64,000 nt of DNA from JANMDU01 sp031418715. GTDB lineage: Bacteria > Pseudomonadota > Gammaproteobacteria > Burkholderiales > Burkholderiaceae_C. Position 1 is the first letter of the stretch, and every line of letters starts with the position of its first letter. Below the pieces are notes generated by a model. It ran no database searches, was not told where the DNA came from, and saw nothing but the letters and a program-made list of their open reading frames with translations. The stretch is taken from positions 124,001-188,000 of the forward strand of contig JANOJL010000002.1 of assembly GCA_031418715.1 (NCBI GenBank), in the 5' to 3' direction. The translations under genes were made by a program, and so were the position numbers. Below, piece after piece: positions 43,824 to 52,856 of the stretch.

Positions 43824-45452
43824 ATGCTTGGTTTGATGCAATCGCAGCCCCTATTGATTTCGAGTTTGATTGAGTTTGCCGACCGCCACCATTCTGATGG
43901 CGAAATCGTCTCGCGCAGGGTGGAAGGTGATATCCATCGCTACACCTGGGCGGATGTGGCCAAGCGTTCGCGCCAGGTGGCCAACGCACTCGATGGCATG
44001 AATTTGGCGTTTTCAGACCGGGTGGCTACGTTGGCTTGGAACGGCTATCGGCATTTGGAGCTGTATTTCGGCGTCAGTGGCTCTGGCAAGGTGCTGCACA
44101 CGATCAATCCGCGCTTGCATCCGGATCAGGTGGCTTGGATTGCCAACCATGCCGAGGATCAGGTGCTCTGCTTTGACATGAGCTTTTTGCCGATTGTGCA
44201 GGCCGTGCATGCGCGCTGCACCACCATTAAGCAGTTTGTGGCGCTGTGTGATGCGGACAAGTTGCCAGCGGACAGCGGCATTCCCAATCTGATCAGCTAC
44301 GAAGCTTGGATTGCCAAGCAGCCCACCGCGTATGACTGGCCCCAGTTTGACGAAAACAGCGCTTCCAGCATGTGCTACACCAGCGGCACCACCGGCAATC
44401 CCAAGGCCGCGCTGTATTCCCATCGCTCCACCACTTTGCATGCCTATGCCGCAGCGTTGCCGGATGTGATGGGCTTAAGCGCTCGGGATTCTGTGCTACC
44501 CGTTGTACCGATGTTTCACGTTAACGCTTGGGGCATCCCGTACAGCGCGGCGCTCACAGGCTGCAAGCTGGTGTTTCCCGGCCCGGCGATGGATGGCAAA
44601 TCCATTTATGACCTGATCGAAAACGAGAAGGTGAGTTATGCTGCGGGCGTGCCCACTGTGTGGCAGATGATGCTCGGGCATATGAAGCCTGCGGGCTTGA
44701 AATTCTCCACGCTCAAGCGCACGGTGATCGGCGGCAGCGCTTGCCCGCCCGCGATGATTCATGCCTTTCAAGAAGACTTTGGCGTGGAGGTCCTGCACGC
44801 TTGGGGTATGACGGAGATGTCGCCCTTGGGGACGCTCAACACGCTGAAGAACAATCAGTTGAGATTGCCAGCAGACGAGCAAATGAAGATTCGTCTCAAG
44901 CAAGGCCGCGCGATTTACGGCGTCGACATGAAAATTGTGGATGCCGAGGGCAGTGAGCTGCCGTGGGATGGCAAGAGCTATGGCGATTTGTTGGTCAAAG
45001 GCCCATGGATCGTGAAGGAATATTTCAAAGGCGAGGGCGGTGATCCTCTGGTGGACGGCTGGTTTCCCACCGGTGATGTGGCCACGATTGATGCCAATGG
45101 CTTCATGCAAATCACCGATCGCAGCAAAGACGTGATCAAGAGCGGCGGCGAATGGATCAGCTCGATTGACGTAGAAAACATCGCGATGGCGCACCCCGCC
45201 ATTGCAATGGCTGCTTGCGTGGGCATGCCGCATCCTAAATGGGACGAGCGCCCGATCATCGCCGTCGTGAAAAAGCCGGGGATGGAGGTGTCGGTGGCCG
45301 AATTGCTGAAGTTCTATGAAGGCAAGACCGCCAAGTGGCAGATCCCAGACGATGTGGTGTTTGTTGAGGCGATTCCGCTGGGCGCCACCGGCAAGATGCA
45401 GAAAATGAAGTTGCGCGAGCAGCTCAAAGATTACAAACTGCCGAGTGCCTGA
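43824..45452 (+). CDS. Long/medium-chain fatty acid-CoA ligase (AMP-forming)
   Basis: 542 residues, full length. The AMP-binding P-loop is MCYTSGTTGNPKAALYSHR; HAWGMTEMSPLGTL, WFPTGDVATIDANGFM and DRSKDVIKSGGEWISS are the further ANL-family motifs, and the catalytic Lys lies in GKMQKMKL. This architecture activates fatty or aryl acids to acyl-CoA. It is followed in the same direction by the Liv ABC operon, an arrangement often seen where the transporter may import a carboxylic acid rather than an amino acid. Confidence 0.9.
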   Translation: MLGLMQSQPLLISSLIEFADRHHSDGEIVSRRVEGDIHRYTWADVAKRSRQVANALDGMNLAFSDRVATLAWNGYRHLELYFGVSGSGKVLHTINPRLHPDQVAWIANHAEDQVLCFDMSFLPIVQAVHARCTTIKQFVALCDADKLPADSGIPNLISYEAWIAKQPTAYDWPQFDENSASSMCYTSGTTGNPKAALYSHRSTTLHAYAAALPDVMGLSARDSVLPVVPMFHVNAWGIPYSAALTGCKLVFPGPAMDGKSIYDLIENEKVSYAAGVPTVWQMMLGHMKPAGLKFSTLKRTVIGGSACPPAMIHAFQEDFGVEVLHAWGMTEMSPLGTLNTLKNNQLRLPADEQMKIRLKQGRAIYGVDMKIVDAEGSELPWDGKSYGDLLVKGPWIVKEYFKGEGGDPLVDGWFPTGDVATIDANGFMQITDRSKDVIKSGGEWISSIDVENIAMAHPAIAMAACVGMPHPKWDERPIIAVVKKPGMEVSVAELLKFYEGKTAKWQIPDDVVFVEAIPLGATGKMQKMKLREQLKDYKLPSA

Positions 45453-45595
45453 ACCACACGCTCACCTTGCTTTGCAGCACTAGTCGCCCATGTGATAGCC
45501 GCCTTGATTCTGTGGGCATGCATGCGGGCAATCCCCTAGCGTTATTCCTCTTCTCGTCCGTTAACCTCTCACCATTGTTTTACTTGGAGACTCTC

Positions 45596-46900
45596 ATGAC
45601 CTTTGCCGTTCGTCAACTTACCTTTGCCGCACTTTTGACTTGTGCATTTGCGGCGCATGCCCAAGCGCCTGCTGCAAAACCGGCTGCAATGCCTGCTAAA
45701 CCTGCCGCTGCGGCTGCCAAAGCAGCACCTGGCCCATTGGCCGGGCAAACAGTGAAGATTGCCCTGATTGATCCACAGAGCGGCTTGATGGGCCCTGTGG
45801 GATTGAATCAATTGAAGTCCTTTCAGTTTTTCGCAGAAAAATTCAGCGCCAACAATCCCGCTGGCGTGAAGTTTGAGCTCGTGGGCTTTGACAACAAGCT
45901 CAGCCCCGCAGAAAGCTTGAACGCGCTCAAAGCGGCTATGGATCAGGGTATTCGCTATATCGCCCAAGGCAACGGTTCTTCCGTGGCTGGTGCGTTAATC
46001 GAAGCTGTGGCTCGCCACAATGAGCGCAATCCCGGTAAAGAAGTTCTCTACCTCAACTACGCGGCTGTTGATCCTGATTTCACCAATAGCAAATGCAGCT
46101 TCTGGCATTTCCGTTTTGAAGCAGACACCTCCATGAAGATGGAAGCTTTGGCAGAGCATGCCAAGTCGGACCCAAGTATCAAAAACATCTATTTGCTCAA
46201 TCAAAACTACTCCCACGGTCACCAGGTTGCTAAGTTCGCCAAAGACGTCTTTGCTCGTAAGCGCCCAGATATCAAGTTTGTTGGCGAAGATTTGCACCCC
46301 TTGGCGCAAGTTCGTGACTTTGCTCCCTACATCGCAAAGATCAAGGCCTCTGGCGCTGATACCGTGATCACTGGCAACTGGGGCTCTGACCTCGCATTGC
46401 TCGTTAAAGCGGCCAACGAAGGCGGCTACACCGGCAAGTTTTTGACCTACTACACTGGCGTGACCGGTACACCCACCGCGTTGGGCAGCTCGATGGAAGG
46501 CCGCGTCAAGCAGGTCGCCATCACGCATTACAACTTCCCTGGCGTCATGGGCCAATGGACGAAGGAATTTAAGGCGAAGTTCAAGGATGACATGTACACG
46601 GGGCAGATTCCTACCGTGTACACAGCTTTGGCGACTGCCATGGCGCAAGCCAAGTCCACCGACCCAGTCAAGGTGGCTACGGCCTTATCTGGTCTGAAGT
46701 TCAATAACTGGAACGGTGAAGTGGAAATGCGCAAAACCGACCACCAGTTGCAGCAGCCTTTGCAAATCACGGTCTGGCAAAAAGCCGGTGGCAAGTTCCC
46801 TGAGTTTGCTGAGCAAACCAATATGACCTTGGCTCCGATTCAAGACTTCCCTGCATATATCGCGAGCACGCCAACCAGCTGCCAGATGAAGCGTCCTTGA
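45596..46900 (+). CDS. livK: Branched-chain amino acid-type ABC transporter, periplasmic binding protein
   Basis: 434 residues from an ATG after TTGGAGA. A signal peptide ends AHAQA, followed by an Ala/Pro/Lys-rich linker (about residues 25-48). The LivJ/LivK-type binding fold follows: VKIALIDPQSGLMGPVG, YIAQGNGSSVAGALIEAV, NIYLLNQNYSHGHQVAKFA and ADTVITGNWGSDLALLVKAA. The ligand may be a branched-chain amino acid, amide or other carboxylate. It is the first gene of a five-gene transporter operon. Confidence 0.9.
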   Translation: MTFAVRQLTFAALLTCAFAAHAQAPAAKPAAMPAKPAAAAAKAAPGPLAGQTVKIALIDPQSGLMGPVGLNQLKSFQFFAEKFSANNPAGVKFELVGFDNKLSPAESLNALKAAMDQGIRYIAQGNGSSVAGALIEAVARHNERNPGKEVLYLNYAAVDPDFTNSKCSFWHFRFEADTSMKMEALAEHAKSDPSIKNIYLLNQNYSHGHQVAKFAKDVFARKRPDIKFVGEDLHPLAQVRDFAPYIAKIKASGADTVITGNWGSDLALLVKAANEGGYTGKFLTYYTGVTGTPTALGSSMEGRVKQVAITHYNFPGVMGQWTKEFKAKFKDDMYTGQIPTVYTALATAMAQAKSTDPVKVATALSGLKFNNWNGEVEMRKTDHQLQQPLQITVWQKAGGKFPEFAEQTNMTLAPIQDFPAYIASTPTSCQMKRP

Positions 46901-46915
46901 TATGCGTTGACGTAA

Positions 46916-46949
46916 TGACTTCGCAGCCTTGCTGCGAAGTCATTTTTGT
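46916..46949 (+). terminator. Hairpin between livK and livH
   Basis: TGACTTCGCAG and CTGCGAAGTCA pair around a CCTTG-type loop and are followed by TTTTTG. This resembles a partial terminator that would let the binding protein be made in excess over the membrane components, as is known for other ABC importers. Confidence 0.75.
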
Positions 46950-46990
46950 TTGTGAGTCGTTAAAAAACCTTTGATAACAAAGCACACACC

Positions 46991-48025
46991 ATGGAATTCT
47001 TCATCATCTCCATGCTCAATGGCTTGAGTTACGGATTGCTGCTGTTCTTGCTCAGTTCCGGCCTCACGCTGATTTTCAGCATGATGGGCGTGCTCAATTT
47101 TGCGCACGCGTCGTTTTACATGGTGGGCGCTTATGTCGGCTACACCGTCTCTGGGATTGTGGGCTTTTGGCTGGCCTTGATCATTGCGCCTTTGGTTGTA
47201 GGCGCGATGGGCGCTTTGTTTGAAAAGTATGCCTTGCGCCGCGTGCATCACTTCGGCCATGTCCCTGAGCTACTGATTACCTTTGGTCTGTCGTACATCA
47301 TGCTAGAGCTGGTTCAGTTGGTTTGGGGACGTTCGGCGGTGAACTTCAGCCCACCGGAAGAGCTGAAAGGCCCGATGTTCACGCTGATTAACCATGCCAA
47401 AGACGGCTTGAGTTTCGTGTGGGGGCGCGCCGCACCTGAGCTGTGCACAGCTGCGGACGCATCGGTTCGCGTGGTGTGTTCCTTGTTCCCAGCGACGCGT
47501 GGCTTCATGATGCTCACTGCGCTGGTGATGTTGGTAGCGGTCTGGCTCTTGCTCACGCGCACTCGAATTGGAATGGTCATTCAAGCTTCGCTCACGCATC
47601 CTCAGACGGTCGAAGCCCTCGGTCATAACGTGCCACGCGTGTTAATGATGGTTTTTGGCGCTGGGGCGGCTTTGGCGGGTCTGGCTGGTGTGATCGGCGG
47701 CAGCACCTTTGTGACTGAACCGGCCATGGCAGCCGCTGTGGGTTCAGTGATTTTCGTGGTGGTGGTGGTGGGCGGCATGGGCTCGCTCTCAGGCGCGTTT
47801 TTAGCGTCCGTTCTGATCGGCGTCATTCAAACATTTGCTGTGGCTTTTGATACCTCATTCATCACGGTCGCCCAAGACATGGGCTTGCAATTGTCCGAAG
47901 CGACCAAGAACAACTCTCTGCTCAAACTCACCATTTCGCAGGTTGCTCCCATCTTGCCGTACCTGTTCTTGGTGTTGATCTTGATCTTCCGACCCAAAGG
48001 TCTGCTTGGCACGAGGGAGGGCTGA
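46991..48025 (+). CDS. livH: Branched-chain amino acid-type ABC permease LivH
   Basis: 344 residues with eight or more hydrophobic segments. LNGLSYGLLLFLLSSGLTLIFSMMGVLNFAHASFYMVGAY is cut here as overlapping pieces: LSSGLTLIFSMMGVLNFAH is the typical LivH start, and the EAA-like loop is in the C-terminal half. The protein is slightly longer than average because of a periplasmic insertion (about 130-160). It pairs with LivM two bases downstream. Confidence 0.92.
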   Translation: MEFFIISMLNGLSYGLLLFLLSSGLTLIFSMMGVLNFAHASFYMVGAYVGYTVSGIVGFWLALIIAPLVVGAMGALFEKYALRRVHHFGHVPELLITFGLSYIMLELVQLVWGRSAVNFSPPEELKGPMFTLINHAKDGLSFVWGRAAPELCTAADASVRVVCSLFPATRGFMMLTALVMLVAVWLLLTRTRIGMVIQASLTHPQTVEALGHNVPRVLMMVFGAGAALAGLAGVIGGSTFVTEPAMAAAVGSVIFVVVVVGGMGSLSGAFLASVLIGVIQTFAVAFDTSFITVAQDMGLQLSEATKNNSLLKLTISQVAPILPYLFLVLILIFRPKGLLGTREG

Positions 48026-48027
48026 TC

Positions 48028-49323
48028 ATGAGCAAAGCTTTTTACGAATTTAAACCCCTCAATATCGGGCGCATTCTGGTCTGGGGCTTGTTTGCCTTGG
48101 TGATGATTGTTGCGCCTCAAATCTTTACCAGCGGCCTGAGCATCACGATGCTGGCACAAATGGGTATTGCCATCATCGCGTGTTTGTCCTTCAACATGCT
48201 GCTCGGGCAAGGCGGCATGCTCAGCTTCGGGCATGCGGTCTATACCGGCTTGGGCTCCTATGTGGCGATCCATGCCCTGAACATGGCTTCTGGCGGCACC
48301 ATGCCCATTCCAGTGAGCTTGATCCCCATCATTGGTGGCTTGGCGGGCGTGTTTTTTGCAGTTTTGTTTGGCTACGTCACCACCAAAAAAGCTGGTACGC
48401 CGTTTGCCATGATCACCTTGGGCATGGCTGAATTGGTGTTTGCCATGTCCTTGATGTTCTCTGAGTTTTTCGGGGGCGAAGCGGGCGTTTCTGCCAATCG
48501 GGTATTTGGGCAGTCCTTTTTCGGCCTCACCTACGGCCCTGCCATTCAAGTGTATTACCTCATCGCCATCTACACCTTCATCTGTGTGGCCTTGATGTTC
48601 GCTTTCACACGCACGCCACTGGGTCGCATGCTCAACGCTGTGCGCGATAACCCGGAGCGCGTGGAATTTGTCGGCTACAACACGCAGCGCGTACGTTATA
48701 TCGCATTCATCATTTCGGGCTTTTTCGCGGGTATTGCGGGCGGCTTGGGCTCTATTTTGTTTGAGATCGTCACTGCAGAAGTCGTCGGTGCGGCGCGCTC
48801 GGGCGGGTATCTGCTGTTCACTTTCCTTGGCGGCGCAACCTTCTTCTTTGGCCCTATCATTGGTGGCATCTTGATGGTGCTGGCTTTTGTGTTGCTGTCC
48901 GAGTTCACAAAAGCATGGCTGCTTTATCTGGGCTTGATCTTCCTGTTCATGGTGATGTATGCACCAGGCGGTATTGCTTCCCTGATCATGATGAATCTGC
49001 GGGTGGCCGCCTTCGGCTTCTTGCGAAAACTTTGGGTGAGTTATCTCGGGCTGGCCATTTGCGCACTGATCGTGCTCGCTGGAGCTGGTGCGATGATCGA
49101 AATGCTCTATCACCTGCAGCTCAATGTGGCTTTGGGAAGCAAGCTTAAGTTCTTGGGCATGCCGCTGGATGCCAAGGGCCTGAACAGTTGGTTTGGCTCG
49201 GGCTTTGTCTTGATCACGGGTTTGGGCCTATTTGAGGTCGCACGCCGCCATTTCGCCAAGGAATGGAGCCAAATCCAAGAGGACATTGAGCGAGAAATCA
49301 AACGTCGGGAGGCCCTGTTATGA
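48028..49323 (+). CDS. livM: Branched-chain amino acid-type ABC permease LivM
   Basis: 431 residues, longer than the typical 300-350. Canonical segments are IACLSFNMLLGQGGMLSFGHA, TPFAMITLGMAELVFAMSLM and GRMLNAVRDNPERVEFVGYN. After the conserved part (about residue 320) a C-terminal extension adds two more hydrophobic segments (LAICALIVLAGAGAMIEMLY, FGSGFVLITGLGLFEVA) and a charged tail. Its stop overlaps the livG start by four bases. Confidence 0.9.
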   Translation: MSKAFYEFKPLNIGRILVWGLFALVMIVAPQIFTSGLSITMLAQMGIAIIACLSFNMLLGQGGMLSFGHAVYTGLGSYVAIHALNMASGGTMPIPVSLIPIIGGLAGVFFAVLFGYVTTKKAGTPFAMITLGMAELVFAMSLMFSEFFGGEAGVSANRVFGQSFFGLTYGPAIQVYYLIAIYTFICVALMFAFTRTPLGRMLNAVRDNPERVEFVGYNTQRVRYIAFIISGFFAGIAGGLGSILFEIVTAEVVGAARSGGYLLFTFLGGATFFFGPIIGGILMVLAFVLLSEFTKAWLLYLGLIFLFMVMYAPGGIASLIMMNLRVAAFGFLRKLWVSYLGLAICALIVLAGAGAMIEMLYHLQLNVALGSKLKFLGMPLDAKGLNSWFGSGFVLITGLGLFEVARRHFAKEWSQIQEDIEREIKRREALL

Positions 49324-50090
49324 GCCCCATCCTCGAACTCAAAGACCTCCGAAAAAGCTTCGGCAAGACCGAGATCATTCGCGGTGTGGATCTGGCCGTG
49401 TATGCAGGCGAGCGCATCGCTGTGATTGGCCCCAACGGTGCCGGTAAATCCACGCTGTTTAACCTGATCTCGGGGCGCTTTGAGCCCACCAGCGGTGAGA
49501 TACTGCTCAAAGGCGAGCGCATCAATGGCAAAAAACCCTACGAGATCAACCGCATGGGGCTCTCTCGCAGCTTCCAAATCACCAATATTTTCCCCAAGCT
49601 CAGCGTATTTGAAAACCTGCGTTGCGGGGTGCTTTGGAGTTTGGGCTACAAATATTCCTTCTGGAAGTTTCTGGCCGATCTGGATGATGCCAACGAGCGG
49701 GCTGAGCAACTGATGGAAATGATCAAGCTCGATAAAAAACGCGACATTCTCGGCATGAACCTGACCTATGCTGAGCAACGGGCCTTAGAAATCGGCATCA
49801 CGATCGCCGGCGGCGCAGAGGTGATCTTGCTCGACGAGCCCACCGCAGGCATGAGCAAAACCGAGACCACGCGCTTTATCAAATTGATCCGCGAAGTAAC
49901 CGAAGGCAAAACCCTGCTTACGGTAGAGCACGATATGGGCGTGGTATTTGGCTTGGCCGACAAGATCGCCGTCGTGGTGTATGGCGAGGTCTTGGCTTTT
50001 GACACGCCCGATGCGGTGCGCGCGAATGCCAAGGTGCAGGAAGCCTATTTGGGCTCACCTGTGGCCGATGGTCAGGCAGGAGGACATTGA
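49320..50090 (+). CDS. livG: ABC transporter ATP-binding protein LivG
   Basis: 256 residues. Walker A is GPNGAGKST, Walker B EVILLDEPTAGMS with a following H-loop TVEHDMG. The signature region reads LTYAEQRALEIG, a variant of the LSYGEQR seen in LivG. It energises import through LivHM and dimerises with LivF. The start is coupled to livM by ATGA. Confidence 0.92.
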   Translation: MSPILELKDLRKSFGKTEIIRGVDLAVYAGERIAVIGPNGAGKSTLFNLISGRFEPTSGEILLKGERINGKKPYEINRMGLSRSFQITNIFPKLSVFENLRCGVLWSLGYKYSFWKFLADLDDANERAEQLMEMIKLDKKRDILGMNLTYAEQRALEIGITIAGGAEVILLDEPTAGMSKTETTRFIKLIREVTEGKTLLTVEHDMGVVFGLADKIAVVVYGEVLAFDTPDAVRANAKVQEAYLGSPVADGQAGGH

Positions 50091-50091
50091 A

Positions 50092-50799
50092 ATGAGCAGC
50101 GAATTGCTAACGGTTGACAACCTGCATGGCTACTACGGCAAAAGCCATGTGCTGCATGGCGTGCAATTCAGCATCGGCCAAGGTGAAATTGTGGCGCTCT
50201 TGGGCCGCAACGGCTCTGGCCGCAGCACCACGGCCAAAGCCATCATGGGCTTGGTCGATTGCACAGGCTCTATGAAGTGGCGCGGCAACGAAATCTTGGG
50301 CAAAAAAGCCTTTGAAGTGGCCCACCTCGGCATTGGCTACGTGCCCGAAAACCGCGATATTTTCCCCACGCTCACCGTGCATCAAAATCTCATGCTAGGC
50401 CAAAAGCGTGGCGCCAAAAACCCACGCTGGGGCTTTGACGATATGTACACCATGTTTCCCCGCCTCAAAGAACGCCAGCACACCGAAGCCGGCGTGATGA
50501 GCGGCGGCGAGCAGCAAATGCTCACCCTGTGTCGGACTCTGATGGGCGATCCAGATCTCATCATCATCGACGAGCCTACCGAAGGCTTAGCGCCCAAAAT
50601 TGTTGAGCTGGTGGGCCAATACCTACAGGAGCTCAAAAAGCGCGGCATCTCCGTCTTGCTCATCGAGCAAAAACTCACCATCGCCATGGCCATTTCCGAC
50701 CGCGCCTTGGTCATGGGCCACGGCAGCATCGTGTTTACCGGCACGCCAGACTCACTACGCGCCGATCCGTACATTCGCAAAGAATGGCTGGAAGTTTAA
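50092..50799 (+). CDS. livF: ABC transporter ATP-binding protein LivF
   Basis: 235 residues from an ATG after AGGAGGA. Signature MSGGEQQML, Walker B LIIIDEPTEGL and switch region LLIEQKL are normal for LivF. Walker A reads GRNGSGRST: residue 44 is Arg where Lys is expected. Lys to Arg at this place usually weakens ATP binding or hydrolysis, so this subunit may be a partly regulatory half of an asymmetric LivGF dimer, or the clade may tolerate Arg. Confidence 0.9.
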   Translation: MSSELLTVDNLHGYYGKSHVLHGVQFSIGQGEIVALLGRNGSGRSTTAKAIMGLVDCTGSMKWRGNEILGKKAFEVAHLGIGYVPENRDIFPTLTVHQNLMLGQKRGAKNPRWGFDDMYTMFPRLKERQHTEAGVMSGGEQQMLTLCRTLMGDPDLIIIDEPTEGLAPKIVELVGQYLQELKKRGISVLLIEQKLTIAMAISDRALVMGHGSIVFTGTPDSLRADPYIRKEWLEV

Positions 50800-50802
50800 G
50801 CC

Positions 50803-50860
50803 TTTTGAGCAGTTTGCTGTCGTATTCATTGCGCAAGCAGCTATCAAAGTGATAGCGATT
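50803..50860 (-). repeat. Degenerate TATAACGG-family repeat
   Basis: Minus strand: CGCTATCACTTTGATAGCTG, then CTTGCGCAATGAATACGAC. The palindromic head and CTTGCG are preserved, the TATAACGG core is not. It abuts the left arm of the inverted-repeat cassette. Confidence 0.5.
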
Positions 50861-50869
50861 GAATAGAGC

Positions 50870-51162
50870 GAAAACTGGGGTCAGATCACAATTCAGAAAA
50901 GTGATCTAGCCGGAGCACATTCAAGCCCAGACGAAATTGTGCTCTGACCCCAGTTTTCGCGGCGCACGCTAACAACATCATTTTTTGCTGAGGTGGCGCG
51001 AACGCAACCGTTGCACGCCATCAGCTCACCTGCGTCGTACCATCGGGCATTTGCCTCAGCAAATTTTTTGAAAACACACGCGATTGCGGCCACGGAGATT
51101 TAAAGATGGTCTCCACGCGCCTTCCAAAAAATTTCTGATTCAATAGCCCAATGGTTTCCGCT
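50870..51162 (+). repeat. Left arm of long inverted repeat with REP-like outer hairpin
   Basis: About 290 bp that recur, inverted and imperfect, at 51754-52046. Shared blocks include AAATTTTTTGAAAACACACG (51061-51080), GAGATTTAAAGATGGT (51095-51110) and CTTCCAAAAAATTTCTGATT (51121-51140). The outer end is itself palindromic: CTGGGGTCAGATCACAATTC (about 50875-50894) pairs with GAAATTGTGCTCTGACCCCA (50933-50952). Confidence 0.9.
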
Positions 51163-51235
51163 AGCATGTTTAATGCGTACTAGAGCCTCACTCGCACGCT
51201 TTAGGCTTAGCGATACACATCTAGGTAGCAAACAG

Positions 51236-51697
51236 ATGACACCCGATCCACACTGGACTGCATATTCCTCGGCATTTCTGACACCTGTTGTGGCTGTCAT
51301 TGGTGCCTACATCGCTTGGAGACAGTCTCGAATTGCACAGAACAAGCTGAAGTTTGATCTTTTTGAAAAGCGATTTTCGGTATATCACAAGGCTCGCACT
51401 ATGCTGGCCGAAGTAATGACTAAAGGCAGAATTTCGGACACTGGCCTTTACGAATATGGTGCCGGAGTGCGCGAGGCAAAGTGGCTCATGGACGACGAAG
51501 TTGCGAGATATCTCAGCGAAGAACTTTGGCACAATGCGGTGAATCTTCAGACCTACGATGCTGAGCTTGAAGGTCTACTGGCGGGCGAGGAGCGTACTCG
51601 TCTAGTTCATAAACGCGCTGAGCTCAAGAAGTGGTTTTATGCACAATACGCAGTACTTGACGCCAAGGTTGAAAAGTTCTTGAAGCTCAGTCATTGA
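51236..51697 (+). CDS. Small membrane protein of unknown function, cargo of inverted-repeat cassette
   Basis: 153 residues from ATG 51236, weakly preceded by AGGTAG; an in-frame ATG at 51173 is less likely. One N-terminal transmembrane segment (about residues 10-27, FLTPVVAVIGAYIAWRQS) is followed by a charged helix (QNKLKFDLFEKRFSVYHKAR) and a soluble helical domain. I recognise this layout from a widespread uncharacterised family, often in genomic islands or integron cassettes, but know no function. It is the only gene between the two inverted arms, and its composition is AT-richer than livF. Confidence 0.7.
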   Translation: MTPDPHWTAYSSAFLTPVVAVIGAYIAWRQSRIAQNKLKFDLFEKRFSVYHKARTMLAEVMTKGRISDTGLYEYGAGVREAKWLMDDEVARYLSEELWHNAVNLQTYDAELEGLLAGEERTRLVHKRAELKKWFYAQYAVLDAKVEKFLKLSH

Positions 51698-51753
51698 AAC
51701 CAGTACGACTCAGGCTGAATCTCTAGCACTATCGCAGCATAAGTAGTCTCACC

Positions 51754-52046
51754 AGCGGAAACCATTGGGCGGTTGAATCAGAAATTTTTTGGAAGGCGCG
51801 CGGATACCATCTTTAAATCTCCGAGCCAGCTATCGCGTGTGTTTTCAAAAAATTTGCTGAGGCAACTGCACGATGGTACGACGCAGGCGAGCGGGTGGGG
51901 CGTAACGGTGGCGCTCCAGCCATTTCAACAAAAATGACGTGATTGGCTTGCGCCGCAAAAAATGGGGTCAGAGCACAATTTCGTCTGAGCTTGAATTCGC
52001 TCCCGGTAGATGGGTGTCCTGAATTGTGATCTGACCCCATTTTTTG
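51754..52046 (-). repeat. Right arm of long inverted repeat with REP-like outer hairpin
   Basis: Inverted counterpart of 50870-51162, from AGCGGAAACCATTGGGC to ATTTTTTGC. Its outer end again carries a palindrome, TGGGGTCAGAGCACAATTTC (about 51963-51982) against GAATTGTGATCTGACCCCA (52021-52039). The arm stops exactly at the stop codon of the SDR gene. Confidence 0.9.
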
Positions 52047-52856
52047 CTACGAATCAGCAGCATTGCGCAAACTGACCAGCCCGATGCCAGAAGCATCAAA
52101 CCCGCCGTCTACAGCTAGGCATTGGCCGTTGACATAGGAAGCTTGCGGGCTGCACAGCCAGAGTACAGCGCGAGCAATTTCTGCTTCTGAGCCGTAGCGA
52201 GCCAGCGGGATGGTGTCGTGGTAATCGCGGCGGATCGCTGGGCTGTGTACGGCTTTGGCCATCGCCGTTTCTACTGGGCCGGGGGCGACGGCGTTGCAGC
52301 GGATGCCGGCGTTGCCTAGCTCCAAGGCTTGCTGTTTGGTGAGGTGGATCAGGGCGGCTTTGCTGGTGCCGTAGGCCACGCGCAGGCTGCTGGCGCGCAG
52401 GCCGGAGATGGAGGCGATGTTGACGACCGTTCCCCTCTCCTGTGCTTTTTCATTGCCGGAATTCTTGAGCATGTGCGGCGCGCAGGCTTGGGTGCAGAGG
52501 AAAGGGCCGGTGAGGTTCACGTCGATCACGCGCTGCCACTCTGCGGCGCTGTGCGCGAGCATGGGCTTGAAGACGGCGACGCCGGCGTTGTTGACCAGAT
52601 GATCGATGCGGCCAAAGGCTTGCACGGCGTTTGCAATCGCGGCTTGCACTTGGGCTTCAAACGCGACATCACAGGGCAGGGCGAGCGCTTGGCTCTCGCT
52701 CCAGCCCTCGGTTTGCACGGCTTGACGCAGCAGATCCGCTTCGATATCGAGTAGCGCCACGCGTGTGCCTTGAGCGACGAATTGGCGGGCGATTTCTAGG
52801 CCGATGCCGCGGGCTGCGCCGGTGATGACGGCGACGGGAGTGTGGAGGCTGCTCAT
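52047..52856 (-). CDS. Short-chain dehydrogenase/reductase
   Basis: 269 residues. VAVITGAARGIGLEIARQF is the NAD(P)-binding TGxxxGIG loop; LVNNAGVAVFK, the catalytic Ser in IASISGLR, and YGTSKAALIHLTK (YxxxK) are all present. An Asp after the second strand (LLDIEADL) suggests NAD rather than NADP preference. Substrate unknown. The start overlaps the downstream end of the MnmC-like gene by ATGA, so they are co-transcribed. Confidence 0.9.
   Translation of the reverse strand: MSSLHTPVAVITGAARGIGLEIARQFVAQGTRVALLDIEADLLRQAVQTEGWSESQALALPCDVAFEAQVQAAIANAVQAFGRIDHLVNNAGVAVFKPMLAHSAAEWQRVIDVNLTGPFLCTQACAPHMLKNSGNEKAQERGTVVNIASISGLRASSLRVAYGTSKAALIHLTKQQALELGNAGIRCNAVAPGPVETAMAKAVHSPAIRRDYHDTIPLARYGSEAEIARAVLWLCSPQASYVNGQCLAVDGGFDASGIGLVSLRNAADS

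Noticed and set aside
47827..49113. 428-residue open frame antisense to livH/livM
   Set aside because: It is the reverse-strand shadow of two clear permease genes; its His/Gln/Asp-rich translation is the artefact expected from reading hydrophobic codons backwards.
50870..52046. Integron-type gene cassette with attC sites
   Set aside because: The flanking repeats are inverted, not direct, are much longer than attC sites, and no convincing RYYYAAC/GTTRRRY core pair or integrase is present.
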